A stretch of 64,000 nt of DNA from Chromohalobacter canadensis (GTDB lineage: Bacteria > Pseudomonadota > Gammaproteobacteria > Pseudomonadales > Halomonadaceae): contig NZ_CP140151.1 in the NCBI RefSeq assembly GCF_034479555.1, positions 1,178,001 through 1,242,000 of the forward strand. The letters are read 5' to 3'. The translations under genes were made by a program, and so were the position numbers. This document shows positions 60,702 through 64,000 of this stretch, in pieces. The notes beneath the pieces are model-generated. The model saw only the letters and a program-made list of their open reading frames with translations, searched no databases and was not told the DNA's origin. Positions within the stretch are counted from its first letter, which is position 1. The number at the start of each line of letters is the position of its first letter.

Positions 60702-61366
60702 GCCGCCTCCTCGTCGCCGACCAGCCGACCCTCACGCAGGCGCAAGACCCGGTGCCGCAGGCGCGTAATCAGGGCCAGGTCATGACTGGCGACCATCACC
60801 GTGGTGCCGATACGGTTGAAGTCCTCGAACAGCCGCATGATATCTGCGGAGAGCTGCGGGTCGAGATTGCCGGTGGGCTCGTCAGCGAGCAGCAACGATG
60901 GCTTGTTGACCACCGCCCGCGCGATACCGATGCGCTGGCGCTCACCGCTCGAGAGTTCGATGGGCAGCGCTGTCTCCCGGTACAGCAGGCCCACCTTATC
61001 CAACGCGGCACGCACGCGCCGCGCCGACTCGCGGGGCTCCACGCCCTGAATCTCCAACGGCAACGCCACATTGGCGAAAACGCTGCGATCGAAGAGCAGT
61101 TGGTGGTCCTGAAAGACCACTCCGATCTGGCGGCGGTAGTAAGGGATCTGACTGAGGTGAAAACGATCGAGGTCGTGACCGGCCACCAGTACGCGACCGC
61201 GCGAGGGCTTTTCCAAGCGCATGATCAAGCGCAGCAACGAGCTCTTGCCAGCCCCCGAGTGCCCGGTGAGGAACAACATTTCGCCCCGCCCCACCCGGAA
61301 GTTGATATCGGCGAGGGCCTCGGAGCGCCCGCCGTAACGTTTGCCGACATGCTCGAAGACGATCAT
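60698..61366 (-). CDS. ftsE: Cell division ATP-binding protein FtsE
   Basis: A 222-residue ABC ATPase that works with FtsX at the septum. Walker A GHSGAGKS is at 35-42, Walker B LLLADEP at 158-164. The signature is LSSGERQ where most FtsE proteins have LSGGE(Q/R)Q, a Ser-for-Gly change at 140. The ATG at 61366 is four bases after the ftsY stop codon, so ftsYEX is one unit. Confidence 0.95.
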   Translation of the reverse strand: MIVFEHVGKRYGGRSEALADINFRVGRGEMLFLTGHSGAGKSSLLRLIMRLEKPSRGRVLVAGHDLDRFHLSQIPYYRRQIGVVFQDHQLLFDRSVFANVALPLEIQGVEPRESARRVRAALDKVGLLYRETALPIELSSGERQRIGIARAVVNKPSLLLADEPTGNLDPQLSADIMRLFEDFNRIGTTVMVASHDLALITRLRHRVLRLREGRLVGDEEAA

Positions 61367-61370
61367 ACCG

Positions 61371-62849
<1,479 letters not shown>

Positions 62850-62985
62850 GGGCGTGATCTACGTCTACGCGGACGACGTGCGCCACGCTCCCCGCGACAC
62901 GGCGGGAATGACGCCCGGCGTCCTGAAGTGTCTGAATCGCCACATCCTATCACTGTGCGGCGGGTGGCGGTACAATCCGCCGATC

Positions 62986-63606
62986 ATGAATCGACGTCGT
63001 TCCTCCTCCAAGCGTCCCGCCCATGGCTCACGCCGCGTCTCGCCGTCACGCGCGAGCGGGCGCTTACGCCTCATCGGCGGCGACTATCGCCGCCGACAGC
63101 TGCCCGTGCTCGAACGGCCCGGCCTACGCCCCACACCGGACCGTATCCGCGAGACGCTGTTCAACTGGCTGGCCTTCGAGCTCGCCGGTGCGCATGTATT
63201 GGACCTGTACGCCGGCACCGGTGCACTAGGGTTGGAGGCACTCTCACGCGGCGCCGCCCAGGCCCTTTTCGTGGAGACCGACAGCGACGTCGCCGCCAGC
63301 CTGAGCGCCAATATCGCCACGCTGGGCGCCAACGGCCATGTACGTCGCCAAGCCGCCATGGCATTTCTCGCCGGCCCCGTCACGCCCTTCGATATCGTGT
63401 TCCTCGACCCCCCCTTTCGTCAGGGCCACGCCGTCGACACCTGCCAAGCGCTGGAGGAACACGGCTGGCTAAGTGAGGAGGCGTTGATCTATCTGGAAAT
63501 CGAGCATGAATGCGAGCCTCGAGTGCCCGCGAACTGGCAACTGCACCGCGAGGTGCGCGCCGGTGATGGCATCGGGCGTCTTTATCGCCGCCACCGCGCT
63601 GCCTGA
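62986..63606 (+). CDS. rsmD: 16S rRNA m2G966 methyltransferase
   Basis: A 206-residue methyltransferase. The family block RPTPDRIRETLFNWL is at 48-62, the SAM loop DLYAGTGALG at 73-82 and the catalytic DPPF at 141-144. The first 25 residues are a basic, Arg/Ser-rich extension. The ATG at 62986 is used; the frame runs far upstream into the divergent ftsY without support. Confidence 0.94.
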   Translation: MNRRRSSSKRPAHGSRRVSPSRASGRLRLIGGDYRRRQLPVLERPGLRPTPDRIRETLFNWLAFELAGAHVLDLYAGTGALGLEALSRGAAQALFVETDSDVAASLSANIATLGANGHVRRQAAMAFLAGPVTPFDIVFLDPPFRQGHAVDTCQALEEHGWLSEEALIYLEIEHECEPRVPANWQLHREVRAGDGIGRLYRRHRAA

Positions 63607-63729
63607 CCCCCTGTCGGGACCTGGAGACGCTTGTCGCGCGCGCGCCGCGCGCGTACGCTAGCCGCCAACGGCTCGGCAAGATTCGCCCGTGCCACCCGCA
63701 TCGCCTCATCCACCGTGTAGGAGAAGTCC

Positions 63730-63939
63730 ATGAGCCTCGAACTTTTCAACCAGCTCGAGCAGAAGGTGCAGAACGCTGTCGAGACCATCGAGATGCTGAA
63801 AATGGAGGCGGAAGAGCTGCGCGAAGAGAACACGCGCCTCAAGCAGGAGCGTGACGAATGGGAACGCCGCCTTAACGGCCTGCTAGGCAAGTTCCAGGAT
63901 ATCGAAGACGACGCCAGCGATAACTCTCAAAACCAGTAA
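63730..63939 (+). CDS. zapB: ZapB-like cell division coiled-coil protein
   Basis: A 69-residue protein that is almost one coiled coil, with heptads over about 1-55 (LFNQLEQKVQNAVETIEML, then EELREENTRLKQERDEW) and an acidic, Asn/Gln-rich tail. Length and pattern match ZapB/DUF904, which links ZapA and the Z ring to the chromosome terminus in E. coli. GGAG lies before the ATG. It follows rsmD by 123 bases. The name rests on overall similarity only, since coiled coils carry few diagnostic residues. Confidence 0.8.
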   Translation: MSLELFNQLEQKVQNAVETIEMLKMEAEELREENTRLKQERDEWERRLNGLLGKFQDIEDDASDNSQNQ

Positions 63940-64000
63940 CCACAGACGGAAGCGCCGTCAGTCGACTGCTTGAGCCTTGAGAGACGTCGACATCAGCACC

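Noticed and set aside
63582..63732. Minus-strand frame starting MDFSYTVDEAMRVARANL between rsmD and the zapB-like gene
   Set aside because: The sequence is protein-like, but it lacks a ribosome site, overlaps both neighbours, and is opposite to the direction of transcription here.

Overview
The window is an ordinary chromosomal stretch of a high-GC gammaproteobacterium. The gene set (FabY-type fatty-acid initiation synthase, AcuI, a YehZYXW-type osmolyte ABC transporter, SlmA, RmuC, TmcA, ZapB-like protein) and the protein flavour (acidic insertions, many D/E residues) suggest a Halomonadaceae member such as Halomonas or Chromohalobacter; that placement is inference from the proteins, not a database result. 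Genes are packed on both strands. I saw no rRNA, tRNA, CRISPR array, prophage or insertion sequence. The protein-coding entries include four genes shorter than 60 codons: two entericidin-like lipoproteins, a 59-residue membrane protein and rpmG.

Layout. 1-17 kb: 3' end of valS, a potassium channel, a peptide-uptake pair (POT transporter plus Xaa-Pro aminopeptidase), glnE, a sodium/solute symporter with a small membrane partner, dgkA, acuI, dacB, an SMR exporter with a TrmB-like methyltransferase, and fabY. 17-23 kb: coaD-ferredoxin, dinF-type MATE exporter, a hot-dog thioesterase, a pore-less voltage-sensor-like protein, a predicted beta-propeller protein, a LysE exporter and an I78 inhibitor lipoprotein. 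23-34.7 kb looks like a stress and osmotic block: yehZYXW, two tandem entericidin-like genes, a HIT protein, an overlapping lipoprotein pair, glycerate kinase, dps, rmuC, pfpI and an App1-like lipid phosphatase. 34.7-49.5 kb: pepD, tmcA, trxB, ahpC, a CPXCG protein, acnA, maeA, a YeeE/YedE permease, trpS and ald.

49.5-64 kb is a conserved housekeeping block: rlmI with a DUF2007 partner, mutM, rpmBG, radC, coaBC-dut-algC-argB-slmA, then rpoH, ftsXEY, rsmD and a zapB-like gene. Division control (slmA, ftsEX, zapB), signal-recognition targeting (ftsY) and heat shock (rpoH) therefore sit together.

No grand new system is visible. The most interesting leads are a voltage-sensor-only protein (19930-20934), a sigma-E-like promoter placed exactly between ftsX and rpoH, recurrent sigma-S-like -10 elements before stress genes, an eight-copy hexanucleotide repeat inside ftsY, tandem entericidins next to the osmolyte transporter, and a paired set of unknown lipoproteins.
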